Origin: Alistipes sp.
GTDB taxonomy: Bacteria > Bacteroidota > Bacteroidia > Bacteroidales > Rikenellaceae
DNA: 64,000 nt
Reading direction: 5' to 3'
NCBI GenBank assembly: GCA_017381935.1
Contig: JAFOBG010000005.1
Location: forward strand, 62,001 to 126,000
Shown: positions 17,303 through 26,783 of the stretch, in pieces
Layout: each line of letters opens with the position of its first letter
How positions within the stretch are numbered: position 1 is the stretch's first letter
Position numbers and translations under genes: made by a program
Notes under the pieces: model-generated
Database searches by the model: none
Told to the model about the DNA's origin: nothing
Seen by the model: only the letters and a program-made list of their open reading frames with translations

Positions 17303-18760
17303 TTATCTGTTAAATGTTGTCAACCAATATATTACACGTTCTTTGTCGTTGAAAGGTAGCTTCGTGTCGCCTATAATTTGGTAATCTTCATGACCTTTAC
17401 CTGCAACAACTATAATATCGCCCGGAGTGCTGAGCATAATTGCAGTTTTGATGGCACTATCTCGGTCAGCAATTTTCATATAGCAGTCTGTAATGGCCAC
17501 GCCCTCCTCCATGTCGCGCAGAATCTGCTCAGGCTCCTCGCTACGAGGGTTGTCAGAGGTAAAGATGGCCCTGTTTGAGTATTTGACTGCAATTTGTGCC
17601 ATCTCAGGACGCTTTGTCTTGTCTCTCTCTCCTCCACAACCGCAGACAACGGTTATAGCCTCATTCTTGGTCGAGATTTCAGCTACTGTCTTGAGGATAT
17701 TCTCCAAAGCATCAGGGGTGTGTGCATAGTCTATAATTGCAATCGTGCCGTCTGTTGCATGGACAATATCAAAACGTCCATCTACAGGGTGTAGCAGACT
17801 CATTGTGCGTAATACCTCATCTTTGTCAAAGCCGAGTTTGATAGTTGCCGCATAGACTGTAAGAAGGTTATAAGCATTAAAGCGACCTAAGAATCCAACC
17901 CATACATCTGTGTTGTCAATTCGTAACAACATACCCTCAGGGGTGGCCTCCATAATCTTGCAGCTAAAGTCGGCACGGCTGCGTAGAGAGATTGTAATAG
18001 GCTCTGCAATAGTGTTTTGTAGCATCACGCTGCCATTTCTATCATCTGCATTGACAATGGCAAAGCTATCTTTTGTCAGCTCGTCAAAGAAGAGTTTCTT
18101 TGCTTTGATATATTCGGCAAAGGTCTTGTGATAGTCTAAATGGTCATGAGTAAGGTTGGTAAAAAGTGCGCCTGCAAACTGTATTCCGTATATTCGACGT
18201 TGAACAATGGCATGAGAAGAGCACTCCATAAAGCAATATTCACATCCACTATCTACCATCTTTGCCAGCATTGCATTGATACGTATCGTATCAGGTGTGG
18301 TGTGGGTAGATGCAATCTGCTCATCATCAATTTTATATACTACGGTTGAGATAAGACCTGCTTTATGTCCCATCAGTCTGACCAAATCATATAATAGTGT
18401 GGCAATGGTTGTCTTTCCGTTAGTGCCTGTAACACCGACCACCTTGAGTTTTTTGCTTGGGTTGCCATAGAATGTAGCAGCCATAGTAGCCATCGCCTTG
18501 TCTGTATCCTCCACCACTATATAGGTTACATTCTTGGTCTCTACATCTTGAGCGACTCTTTTGCACACAACTGCCGTAGCCCCATTTGCTACAGCGCTGC
18601 TGATGTAGTTATGGCCATCAGCATTAACTCCCTCAATGGCGAAAAAACAAGAGCCCTTTGTGGCGCTACGAGAGTCATAGGTAAGGTTTGTAACCACACC
18701 CTCTGTAGAGCCTTTAATCTCTATATAGTTGATATTTTTTAGTAAATTCTGTATAGTCAT
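17303..18760 (-). CDS. murE: UDP-N-acetylmuramoyl-tripeptide synthetase, meso-DAP type
   Basis: A 485-residue Mur ligase. It has the P-loop GTNGKTTIATLL near residue 110, THDHLDYHKTF near 205, and the DNPRSEEP segment near 405. DNPR is the motif that marks MurE enzymes adding meso-diaminopimelate rather than lysine, which fits the presence of lysC, asd, dapD and dapF in the window. It sits 2 bases after ftsI and 10 before mraY. Confidence 0.95.
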   Translation of the reverse strand: MTIQNLLKNINYIEIKGSTEGVVTNLTYDSRSATKGSCFFAIEGVNADGHNYISSAVANGATAVVCKRVAQDVETKNVTYIVVEDTDKAMATMAATFYGNPSKKLKVVGVTGTNGKTTIATLLYDLVRLMGHKAGLISTVVYKIDDEQIASTHTTPDTIRINAMLAKMVDSGCEYCFMECSSHAIVQRRIYGIQFAGALFTNLTHDHLDYHKTFAEYIKAKKLFFDELTKDSFAIVNADDRNGSVMLQNTIAEPITISLRSRADFSCKIMEATPEGMLLRIDNTDVWVGFLGRFNAYNLLTVYAATIKLGFDKDEVLRTMSLLHPVDGRFDIVHATDGTIAIIDYAHTPDALENILKTVAEISTKNEAITVVCGCGGERDKTKRPEMAQIAVKYSNRAIFTSDNPRSEEPEQILRDMEEGVAITDCYMKIADRDSAIKTAIMLSTPGDIIVVAGKGHEDYQIIGDTKLPFNDKERVIYWLTTFNR

Positions 18761-18762
18761 CT

Positions 18763-21018
18763 TTAATCCAATCTAATTACAATCTTATCGCTAGGCTTAA
18801 TATTTGTTCCAGGCTCTTTACTCTGATATACAACCTTTCCGGCGCCGGAGAAGCTAACCTTTAGGCCTCGGTTCTCCAATACAAAGATAGCATCCGACAG
18901 GCCCATTCCGATAGTATTTGGTACAATCTTCATATCGGCGGGACTTGATGTTATTGTAACACTGTTAAGACCTGTAACTGTTGTTCCCCAACCCGTTGGA
19001 GAGGTGTATGAAGTTGCCAAATCAAAACGGCGTGAAATGTTGCCTATATGTTCTATATTGCCACCTTTAACATCTGTCGGTAGCTGTTTTACATCGCTTA
19101 CAATCAAACGGTCGGCCCACTCGGTCTCTCTATTATATAGATATGTGGCTACCTGTTTCTGTACAGGACCGGCGAGCTTTGCTCCAAATATCGATCCGCT
19201 GCCTTTACGTTTATATATCGCCGTTATAAGAGTATAACGAGGATTGTCTGCAGGCAAGTATGTAACCATAGAGCCGAGATGATAACCGTCGGAGTATTTT
19301 GCACCCTTTGCAATGGTTGCTGTTCCCGTTTTTGCACCAACACGGAATGGTGTGGCATCTAATCCGAAATACTCTTCAGCCGTACCGCTGATAGCTACCT
19401 GCTCAAGATACTCTCGTAGTAGAGAGAGTGTGTTTTTGCTACATACAGAATCTACAACCGTCTTTACAGGGTATGATGCTATAACCTTTCCATCTCGACG
19501 CATCTGCTTAATGAGACGTGGAGCGACCATCTTACCACCATTTGCAACGGCATTGTAGAGTGTAAGAGTCTGTATCGGGGTAATCTCCAATCCATATCCG
19601 TAAGAGAGATAGACAAGTGTGGAGCCGTACCAATTTTTGCTCTTAGGTTTTGGCAGTATAGGCTCTTTTGGTTGAAACTCCTTAAAGGCTATATGCTCAC
19701 CCAATTTTAACTCTGATAGGGCGTTGTAATACTCGCTCTCTCTATCTCCAAAGTGCTCCAAAACAGCCTTTGCAAAATAGACATTGGCAGACTGAGCGAA
19801 TGCTGTTTTAAGGTCTATTTTAGGATTGCGCCTTGTTCCAATTGGATGCGAGTCCTCAACGTGGTTGTATTTGCCAACCTTTACACGACGGCCATATCCT
19901 GAGTCATAGAGTTTATTGGGAGACATGCCGGCTTTGTCAAGCAGTATCATAGCTGTTGCTAACTTGATTGTAGAGCCTGGCTCCATAGGGGTTGCAATAG
20001 CGTGGTTTGGGCCCTCGTAGTACTCTCCGGTCTTTGTTCTGGAGAGGTTTACCATTGCAAGTATATCGCCTGTAGCACACTCCATGACAACGGTTGTACC
20101 CCACTCGGCGTTTTGGCTTACAAGCATTTGTCGCAGTGCCTTGTCGGCAATATCCTGCAACTCTATGTCGAGCGTTGTAACAATATCAGCTCCATTTATA
20201 GGCTGTATAGTCTTTAGAGTATCGTTTTCAATCTCAACGCTAAAGTTTGGAGCCATATATTGACGATATATCTTACCACCTCTGCCGGCTAAAGAGTCTT
20301 TATAAGCATACTCAATGCCGTATGGGTGCTCTACATCTGTGCGGCCGATAGTGCGCATTGCCAGATTACCGTGAGGATATACACGACTATCGTGATACTC
20401 GGTGCGATAGACACGTCCTAATGATTGATTGAGAATCGGGAAGTGCCTTATATCCTCCCACTCATTTCCATCTATATCACGGAAAAGACGTGTGTATGTG
20501 TGGTTACGAGTTATTTTGTATATCGGTAGAGTGTCATACTGCTTACCAAAGAATATCTTTTTGAAAATACTCTGGTCGCTCTGTTGTATCTTGTAGTCAA
20601 TAACCTCCTTTCTAAGGGCATAGTCTCTTGTTGTCTTCATCTTTAACAGATAGTACTTTGCGCTCTTATCGTTAAAGTAGCCATTGAGTAGTTTGCTTAG
20701 AGAGTCGGCCTCTTTCTCAAAATTTTTCTCATTATCAAAGCCATGGCTTGCAAAGTCAAAAAAGATGCTGCGACGGATGATAGATGAGGCCAATGGACGA
20801 TTGTCTCGTGATAATATACGTCCACGAGTAGCATATAGAGAGTCTGACGAGATAAGACTCTTATGGACACGTTTAGAGTTGTCAGCTGTATTTTGGTCGA
20901 AGAATTGTATGTATATCAATCGCACAAAGATTGTAACCACTGCAAGGATAAGTACAATGTGTACTATCAGCAGTCGCTGCAAAATATCTTTCTGCCATTT
21001 TTTCTTCAGTTCGTCCAC
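18763..21018 (-). CDS. ftsI: Division transpeptidase FtsI (PBP3) with PASTA domain
   Basis: A 751-residue class B penicillin-binding protein with one N-terminal helix (about 17-37) and a pedestal domain. The transpeptidase domain carries MEPGSTIKLAT (SxxK), QSANVYF (SxN) and GAKTGTATI (KTG). The last 65 residues form one PASTA domain (MKIVPNTIGMGLSDAI, SKEPGTNIKPSDKI), common in Bacteroidota FtsI. It cross-links septal wall with FtsW, which is in the same operon. Confidence 0.94.
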   Translation of the reverse strand: MDELKKKWQKDILQRLLIVHIVLILAVVTIFVRLIYIQFFDQNTADNSKRVHKSLISSDSLYATRGRILSRDNRPLASSIIRRSIFFDFASHGFDNEKNFEKEADSLSKLLNGYFNDKSAKYYLLKMKTTRDYALRKEVIDYKIQQSDQSIFKKIFFGKQYDTLPIYKITRNHTYTRLFRDIDGNEWEDIRHFPILNQSLGRVYRTEYHDSRVYPHGNLAMRTIGRTDVEHPYGIEYAYKDSLAGRGGKIYRQYMAPNFSVEIENDTLKTIQPINGADIVTTLDIELQDIADKALRQMLVSQNAEWGTTVVMECATGDILAMVNLSRTKTGEYYEGPNHAIATPMEPGSTIKLATAMILLDKAGMSPNKLYDSGYGRRVKVGKYNHVEDSHPIGTRRNPKIDLKTAFAQSANVYFAKAVLEHFGDRESEYYNALSELKLGEHIAFKEFQPKEPILPKPKSKNWYGSTLVYLSYGYGLEITPIQTLTLYNAVANGGKMVAPRLIKQMRRDGKVIASYPVKTVVDSVCSKNTLSLLREYLEQVAISGTAEEYFGLDATPFRVGAKTGTATIAKGAKYSDGYHLGSMVTYLPADNPRYTLITAIYKRKGSGSIFGAKLAGPVQKQVATYLYNRETEWADRLIVSDVKQLPTDVKGGNIEHIGNISRRFDLATSYTSPTGWGTTVTGLNSVTITSSPADMKIVPNTIGMGLSDAIFVLENRGLKVSFSGAGKVVYQSKEPGTNIKPSDKIVIRLD

Positions 21019-21023
21019 TGTGT

Positions 21024-21473
21024 TTACTTTTTATTCTTTTTTTCGTTACTCTGTTTCTCGACAATTGTTACCGGCTCAATGGTGTCGTATAGCTCTATTT
21101 TGCGCTCTTTGAGGAGCTTTACAATAGCAGAGTGTGTAGTGGCCTTTGTTCTCTGCTCCTCTATGCGGATAGCTCGCTCTTTGAGTAGTGCGACCTCTTT
21201 ATTGAGTTGGTTCTCTGTAATTTGATAGTGCAAAGATGAGAATAGCGTAACAATGCTAATCAGGAATAACAGTGCCATGTAGAATAGATAGTCATATCCC
21301 TTAGATATGCTCTGGTTTATGATTATCTCACCCGTAAAGAGGGAACTGATAAAGTTGCCTGTCGATTGTAACCCTCTTTTTAGGCGCAACGGCATCTTTA
21401 TCACCACCTCAGACATTTCAGGCTGGGTGCTGTTTTCTAATTCGTTGTTATTTTCCTGCTCAAAAGTACTCAT
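21024..21473 (-). CDS. ftsL: FtsL-like division protein
   Basis: A 149-residue bitopic protein: about 75 cytoplasmic residues, one helix (about 83-100, YLFYMALLFLISIVTLF), then a heptad-rich periplasmic coil (ITENQLNKEVALLKERAIRI). Its position between rsmH and ftsI is that of ftsL, whose product bridges FtsB/FtsQ and FtsWI. Sequence conservation in this family is low, so the call rests on topology and place. It overlaps rsmH by 4 bases. Confidence 0.75.
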   Translation of the reverse strand: MSTFEQENNNELENSTQPEMSEVVIKMPLRLKRGLQSTGNFISSLFTGEIIINQSISKGYDYLFYMALLFLISIVTLFSSLHYQITENQLNKEVALLKERAIRIEEQRTKATTHSAIVKLLKERKIELYDTIEPVTIVEKQSNEKKNKK

Positions 21474-22372
21474 ATTTTCTCTGCAGCTCTCATCTTGGCC
21501 GAGCGGGAACGAGGATTGTCAGCAATCTCCTCGTTGCTGGGCACAACAGCTTTCTTTGTTATTACACTCCAAGGGGTTGTACTTCTGCCAAAAAAGTCCT
21601 TCTCAATACGACCCTCTGTATTTCCGCTACGGATAAAGTTTTTTACAATACGGTCCTCTAAGGAGTGGTATGATATTACAACAAGTCGTCCTCCGGGCTT
21701 AAGTACCTTGAGGCTCTGTTCAAGAGCCATCTTTAGGGCCTCCATCTCTCCGTTAACCTCTATACGCAGAGCTTGAAAGAGCTTAGTCAAGAATTTAGAC
21801 TCGTCTTTCTTTGGAGTGCATGGGGCTACGGCAGCAACAAGCTCAGCTGTCGTTGTAATTGGCTTTACAGCCCTTGCTCTTGCAATACATGCGGCAATCT
21901 TCCAGGTAGTATCAAGTTCCCCATATTGTGAGAGGATTACAGATAGCTGCTCCTCTGTGCGGTTGTTGACAACATCTGCCGCAGTCTCACCACCTCTTTG
22001 GTTCATTCGCATATCAAGTGGTGCCTCACCACGGAACGAGAAACCTCTTGGTAGCGCATCAAAGTGATGCGAGGAGACGCCTAAGTCTGCAAGGATTCCG
22101 TCCACCTGTTTAACGCCTCTCAGACGCAGGGCAGAGCGTAGAAAGCGGAAATTGCTCTCTACATAGTTAAATCTGCTGTCATTTGGGGCGTTGGCTATCG
22201 TGTCGCTATCTTGGTCGAAGCTATAGAGACGACCATTTTCACCAAGCGACTCAAGAATACGACGTGAATGACCTCCACCACCAAAGGTTAGGTCAGCATA
22301 TACGCCATCTGCCTTGATGTCGAGCAGCTCAATAGCCTCTTCTAACAGTACGGGGGTGTGATAGTTGCTCAT
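21470..22372 (-). CDS. rsmH: 16S rRNA (cytosine-1402-N4)-methyltransferase
   Basis: A 300-residue SAM-dependent methyltransferase, formerly MraW, that modifies C1402 in the ribosomal P site. It has TFGGGGHSRRILE (SAM loop), DLGVSSHHFDALPRGFSFR and PLDMRMN, and the C-terminal VISYHSLEDRIVKNF. It overlaps lysC by one base and ftsL by four. No mraZ gene precedes it; the upstream neighbour is lysC. Confidence 0.95.
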   Translation of the reverse strand: MSNYHTPVLLEEAIELLDIKADGVYADLTFGGGGHSRRILESLGENGRLYSFDQDSDTIANAPNDSRFNYVESNFRFLRSALRLRGVKQVDGILADLGVSSHHFDALPRGFSFRGEAPLDMRMNQRGGETAADVVNNRTEEQLSVILSQYGELDTTWKIAACIARARAVKPITTTAELVAAVAPCTPKKDESKFLTKLFQALRIEVNGEMEALKMALEQSLKVLKPGGRLVVISYHSLEDRIVKNFIRSGNTEGRIEKDFFGRSTTPWSVITKKAVVPSNEEIADNPRSRSAKMRAAEKI

Positions 22373-23628
22373 TACTCTTTTCTCAATACTACACGAACAG
22401 TTTGAATATCTATCTGTTTTACAATATTGCGCTCAGAGAAGGTATATGCCTTTAAAGCCTCGTCGGTGTGGTTACGAATAGTAAGCAACTCAACCTCCTC
22501 GTTTATAGTTGTATCAAAACCCTCAGCCTGCAATGCAGCGGCTGCCTCTTCAAGTCTCCAGCTCTGCTCAGTGCAGAGGTTAAGGGCAACTGCAGAGTTG
22601 TGAATAAGGTTTGTCTTGATGCGGAAACGCTCCAAGATAGAGAATACTATAGGGAACTTCTCCTCAAGGACAAATGAGAGGTCTCTTGAACGAAGGGTAA
22701 GCAGACTTTGGTTACGCTTGAGGATGATAATAGGTATCTTAACATCGTCAGCCGTGCCGTCAATACGTGTTCCGTCAGCTGCTTTATTGCCAAATGGCTT
22801 AACGTAGAGAGGAATGTTCTTATTCTGTAGTGGCTTGATAGTCTTAGGGTGGATAATCTGTGCACCACTATATGCAAGCTCAATGGTATCGACATAGTTC
22901 AGAGTGTCAATCTTATGTGCATCAGGGAAGATTTTAGGATCGGCATTAAGAATTCCGTCCACATCTTTCCATACAGTCATTGACTGAGCATCCAAGATGT
23001 GAGCTACAACGGCTGCAGAGTAGTCAGAACCCTCACGGCCTAATGTAGTTGTACTTCCATCAGCTGCAGAACCGATAAATCCTTGACCTACAAAAACTCG
23101 CTCTAATGAGCCTGCCACCTCACGGCGCAATAGTGGAGTTGACTCCTCGATAAATACGTTTGCGTCTTTGTGGCGGAATTGTGTTACAAAGCAACGACGC
23201 ATATCAACCCAATGGTTTGCAATGCCCTCATGCTTTAGCCACTCTGAGATTATAGTTGTCGAGATCAGCTCACCAAAGGCAACAGTGCGGTCGTAGCGCT
23301 CCTCTGCTCGTGATGCATCGTAAGGTACGGTCGTAATAAAACGGTGTAACTCGCTTAGTAGAGCCTCTACCTGACCTAATACCCGATGCTCGCCAAATAA
23401 CTCGTCAATGATGTTTTGATGGTAGGCGGCAATCTCGTTGATGTGGTTGATTGCAGCCTCTGCATCACCTGTTCTATAGGCGTCAAATACCGACTCAAGG
23501 GCATTTGTGGTCTTACCCATCGCAGAGACGATAATAAATAGCTCACTCTGGTCCTCTATGATATGTTTTAGGTTGCGTACCCCATCGGCATTTTTTACCG
23601 AAGCTCCTCCAAATTTATATACTTTCAT
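22372..23628 (-). CDS. lysC: Aspartate kinase (monofunctional)
   Basis: A 418-residue kinase that phosphorylates aspartate, the first step to lysine, threonine, methionine and diaminopimelate. It shows KFGGASVKNADG at the start, GREGSDYSAAV and WKDVDGILNADP in the catalytic domain (1-290), and ACT-type regulatory repeats after about residue 305. It is the shorter form without a homoserine dehydrogenase domain. Its place directly in front of rsmH-ftsL-ftsI-murE joins supply of diaminopimelate to wall synthesis. Confidence 0.92.
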   Translation of the reverse strand: MKVYKFGGASVKNADGVRNLKHIIEDQSELFIIVSAMGKTTNALESVFDAYRTGDAEAAINHINEIAAYHQNIIDELFGEHRVLGQVEALLSELHRFITTVPYDASRAEERYDRTVAFGELISTTIISEWLKHEGIANHWVDMRRCFVTQFRHKDANVFIEESTPLLRREVAGSLERVFVGQGFIGSAADGSTTTLGREGSDYSAAVVAHILDAQSMTVWKDVDGILNADPKIFPDAHKIDTLNYVDTIELAYSGAQIIHPKTIKPLQNKNIPLYVKPFGNKAADGTRIDGTADDVKIPIIILKRNQSLLTLRSRDLSFVLEEKFPIVFSILERFRIKTNLIHNSAVALNLCTEQSWRLEEAAAALQAEGFDTTINEEVELLTIRNHTDEALKAYTFSERNIVKQIDIQTVRVVLRKE

Positions 23629-23639
23629 AATTGATATTG

Positions 23640-25796
23640 TTACTTTATAGACTTATATTTTGTGTTAGTATTTTCAAAGATAAATGCGTATGTGTCTGCA
23701 GCCTCCTCGATGCGTTTTGCTGTTGGTTTGCCTGCTCCATGACCTGCATTGGTGTCGATGCGGATAAGTACAGGGGCATTACCCTTGTGGCAATGCTGGA
23801 GCGTTGCGGCAAACTTAAATGAATGTGCCGGAACAACACGGTCATCATGGTCGGCAGTAGTTACAAGTGTTGCAGGGTATGATACACCCTCTTTTAGGTT
23901 GTGCAGAGGCGAGTATTTGTAGATATACTCAAACTGCTCTTTGTTGTCAGAACATCCATACTCTACAACCCATCCGTGGCCAATTGTAAAGAGGTGGTAA
24001 CGGAGCATATCCATCACACCTACGGCTGGCAACGCTACTGCATAGAGTTCAGGTCGCTGTGTCATACAAGCACCAACGAGCAGACCTCCGTTTGAGCCAC
24101 CTGCAATAGCCAACTTCTCAGATGAAGTATAACCATTTGCAATCAGATACTCAGCTGCGGCAATAAAGTCATCAAATACATTCTGCTTATTTTCGAGCAT
24201 GCCGCCCTTGTGCCACTGCTCGCCATACTCTGTACCTCCACGCAGATTTACCACGCAGTAGATACCGCCCTGCTCCATAAACATTGCGGCTGTGGTGCTG
24301 AATGAAGGGGTAAGGTTTATTTGGAAACCACCATAACCATAGAGGTAGCAAGGGTTGTTGCCGTCAAGTTTTAGACCCTTCTTGTGCGATACAAACATCG
24401 GAACACGAGTGCCATCTTTGCTTGTAAAGAAAATCTGCGAAGTGGTGTACTGAGAGCCATCAAACTTAACCTCTGAGGCGTGGTAGAGTGTAGATACTCC
24501 ACTCTCAAGGTCGTAGTGGTAGATATTACCTGGCGTTGTATAGTTTGCCACTGCATAATAGGCTTCACTATCTTTTCTCTCTCCGTCAAAACCGCCCACA
24601 GAGCCTATTGCAGGGAGCTCAACCTCTCGGATAAGGTTACCCTTGCGGTCATATTGTAATACCTTATTCTGGGCATCTATTAGGTAGAATGCAAACAGAT
24701 AGTCTCCTACTGTACTTACGCCTTCCAATGGATGATTGGTCTGCGGGATAATGTCATTACACTCTCTTGTATTCAGATTTACAGCTACCAATCTGTAGTT
24801 TGGAGCATTATTGTTTGTCAAAATCAAGGCAATATCATCATAGCAGTCGAGTACCATGTAGTCATACTCAAAGCCCTCAAAGAGAGTCTTAAACTTCTTC
24901 TCATTTTTGCGTTTGTATAACAACTCTGTACCAGAGGTACCTGCAGAACCGGTTATAAACACCCAACGGCTATCCTCACTCTCTCCACCATGGAAGTAGT
25001 GCAGAGGGCACGATGGGTCTGCGTAGATAAGTATATCCTCGCTTTGTGGTGTGCCTATGCGGTGATAATAGACCTTTTGATTGGTATTTTGTGCCGAGTA
25101 TAGAGCCTCTCCCTCTTTTGGAGCATCGTATGCACTATAGTAAAAACCCTTTCCATCTGCGGACCAGCTTGCACCAGAGAACTTAACCCACTTGATGTGG
25201 TCAGAGAGCTTAGTCTTACTCTGAGCATCCATTACAAAAATCTCTACCCAGTCGCTTCCTGCCGAGGCGAGCGAGTAGGCGAATAGCTTGCCATCCTTGG
25301 TAAAGGTTGCCGTATTGAGGGCTATAGTGCCATCATCAGACAGGGCATTAGGGTCGAAGAATAACTCCTCATGGCTATCTGTAAGGTTACGCTTACGATA
25401 GATTACGCTCTGATTCTGCAATCCGCTGTTGCGAGAGATGTAGTACCAATCGCCATGCTTTGAAGGGGCGCTCTGAGTAGGGTAGTCCCATAAAGTCTCA
25501 AGGCGAGATTTAATCTTATCACGAGCCGGGAGTGAGTGTAGATATTCGAATGTAATCTTGTTTTGCGCTGCAACCCACTCAGCTGTACGCTCAGAATTAT
25601 CGTCTTCAAGCCAACGATACGGGTCGGCAACCTCTGTGCCGAAGTAATTATCTACAACCTCTTCACGTGCTGTAGTCGGATATTCAATACTTTTTGTAAA
25701 CATACTTTTCAATAATCTGCCGCAACCATATCCCGCAAGGTAGCAAACAGCTATTAGGATGAAGATGGTTACGATGCTTTTTAATACTTTTGTCAT
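23640..25796 (-). CDS. Prolyl oligopeptidase family serine peptidase (S9A)
   Basis: About 718 residues from the ATG at 25796. An N-terminal hydrophobic segment (about 5-22) suggests membrane anchoring or export. Next comes DPYRWLEDDNSERTAEWV, the standard S9A start, a seven-bladed propeller (about 90-430) and the hydrolase domain. The triad is Ser in GGSNGGLL, Asp in DHDDRVVPAHS and His in NAGHGAGKP. It cuts short proline-containing peptides. It is 11 bases upstream of lysC and its promoter probably drives the whole dcw run. Confidence 0.9.
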   Translation of the reverse strand: MTKVLKSIVTIFILIAVCYLAGYGCGRLLKSMFTKSIEYPTTAREEVVDNYFGTEVADPYRWLEDDNSERTAEWVAAQNKITFEYLHSLPARDKIKSRLETLWDYPTQSAPSKHGDWYYISRNSGLQNQSVIYRKRNLTDSHEELFFDPNALSDDGTIALNTATFTKDGKLFAYSLASAGSDWVEIFVMDAQSKTKLSDHIKWVKFSGASWSADGKGFYYSAYDAPKEGEALYSAQNTNQKVYYHRIGTPQSEDILIYADPSCPLHYFHGGESEDSRWVFITGSAGTSGTELLYKRKNEKKFKTLFEGFEYDYMVLDCYDDIALILTNNNAPNYRLVAVNLNTRECNDIIPQTNHPLEGVSTVGDYLFAFYLIDAQNKVLQYDRKGNLIREVELPAIGSVGGFDGERKDSEAYYAVANYTTPGNIYHYDLESGVSTLYHASEVKFDGSQYTTSQIFFTSKDGTRVPMFVSHKKGLKLDGNNPCYLYGYGGFQINLTPSFSTTAAMFMEQGGIYCVVNLRGGTEYGEQWHKGGMLENKQNVFDDFIAAAEYLIANGYTSSEKLAIAGGSNGGLLVGACMTQRPELYAVALPAVGVMDMLRYHLFTIGHGWVVEYGCSDNKEQFEYIYKYSPLHNLKEGVSYPATLVTTADHDDRVVPAHSFKFAATLQHCHKGNAPVLIRIDTNAGHGAGKPTAKRIEEAADTYAFIFENTNTKYKSIK

Positions 25797-25818
25797 ACAG
25801 ATATATATAATAATCGCA

Positions 25819-25826
25819 CAAAGATA
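25819..25826 (-). promoter_or_regulatory. Promoter of the S9 peptidase-lysC-dcw operon
   Basis: TATCTTTG on the minus strand with TTG about 16 bases upstream. It gives a leader of about 20 bases. The next genes, down to ftsW at 13451, follow with gaps of 18 bases or less, so this may be the only main promoter for nine genes. Confidence 0.7.
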
Positions 25827-25869
25827 CAAAAACTCTCGGCAACACATATATTAAATGGCAACTTTTTTG

Positions 25870-25877
25870 TACCTTTG
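25870..25877 (+). promoter_or_regulatory. -7 promoter box for dapD
   Basis: TACCTTTG, an exact TAnnTTTG match, 18 bases before the dapD ATG. It lies back-to-back with the S9 peptidase promoter, 43 bases away. Confidence 0.65.
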
Positions 25878-25895
25878 GAAAAATTTTCAAATAGT

Positions 25896-26717
25896 ATGAA
25901 AGATTTACAGAGAATTATAGAGGCAGCGTGGGAGAATCGAGCGCTGCTTGATGAAGAGGCTACACGAGAGGCAATTCGTTCTGTTATCGAGGCTGTAGAT
26001 AAGGGAGAGTTGCGTTGTGCAGAGCCTATTGATTTGGAGAAGAGCGAGTGGCAGGTAAATGAGTGGGTAAAGAAGGCGATAATCCTCTACTTCCCTATTC
26101 AGAAGATGAGAACAATGCGTGCCGGCGAACTTGAGTGGTATGACAAGATGGAGCTTAAGCGAGATTTTCACAATCTTGGCGTGCGTGTAGTTCCTCACGG
26201 AATTGCTCGTTATGGAGCATATATCGCTCCTGGTGCGGTTATGATGCCATCTTATGTCAATATCGGTGCTTATGTGGATAGCGGAACAATGGTTGACACT
26301 TGGGCAACAGTGGGCTCATGCGCACAAATTGGTAAAAATGTCCACTTAAGCGGTGGCGTAGGTATTGGAGGCGTACTTGAGCCTGTGCAGGCAGCTCCTG
26401 TAATTATTGAGGACAACTGTTTTATTGGCTCAAGAGCAATTGTTGTTGAGGGTGCACATATCTGCAAAGAGGCGGTACTCGGCTCAAATGTGGTAATTAC
26501 CGGTTCTACTCATATTATTGATGTAACGGGCAGTGAGCCAAAGACTTATAAGGGTTATGTTCCGGCTCGCTCAATAGTTATACCTGGTACCTATCCAAAG
26601 CAGTTCCCGGCTGGTACTTACAATGTCTCTTGCGCCCTTATTATCGGTCAGCGTAAGGAGTCAACAGACAAAAAGACAACACTGAATGATGCTCTGCGCG
26701 ACTTTGGAATTAATTAG
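25896..26717 (+). CDS. dapD: 2,3,4,5-tetrahydropyridine-2,6-dicarboxylate N-succinyltransferase
   Basis: A 273-residue left-handed beta-helix enzyme of the succinylase route to diaminopimelate. It has hexapeptide repeats (about 100-220; YIAPGAVMMPSYVNIGAYVDSGTMVDTWATVGS) and the conserved GGVLEPVQAAPVIIED. The ATG at 25896 follows the promoter by 18 bases; a TTG further up falls inside the -7 box and is not a start. Its presence means the cell can use the succinylated branch rather than, or besides, DapL. Confidence 0.95.
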   Translation: MKDLQRIIEAAWENRALLDEEATREAIRSVIEAVDKGELRCAEPIDLEKSEWQVNEWVKKAIILYFPIQKMRTMRAGELEWYDKMELKRDFHNLGVRVVPHGIARYGAYIAPGAVMMPSYVNIGAYVDSGTMVDTWATVGSCAQIGKNVHLSGGVGIGGVLEPVQAAPVIIEDNCFIGSRAIVVEGAHICKEAVLGSNVVITGSTHIIDVTGSEPKTYKGYVPARSIVIPGTYPKQFPAGTYNVSCALIIGQRKESTDKKTTLNDALRDFGIN

Positions 26718-26723
26718 CCATTA

Positions 26724-26770
26724 GCTTTTGTCTATCCGCTTTGCGGCTAAAATAGGCAAAGACCAAAAGC
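26724..26770 (+). other. Nested hairpin between dapD and birA
   Basis: GCTTTTG (26724-26730) pairs with CAAAAGC (26764-26770), CTAT with ATAG inside it, and CCGC-TTT-GCGG near the top. No T-run follows, so it is more likely an RNA-stability or translation element between the two genes than a terminator. The birA start is 13 bases further on. Confidence 0.4.
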
Positions 26771-26783
26771 CAAAGCAAGAAAA

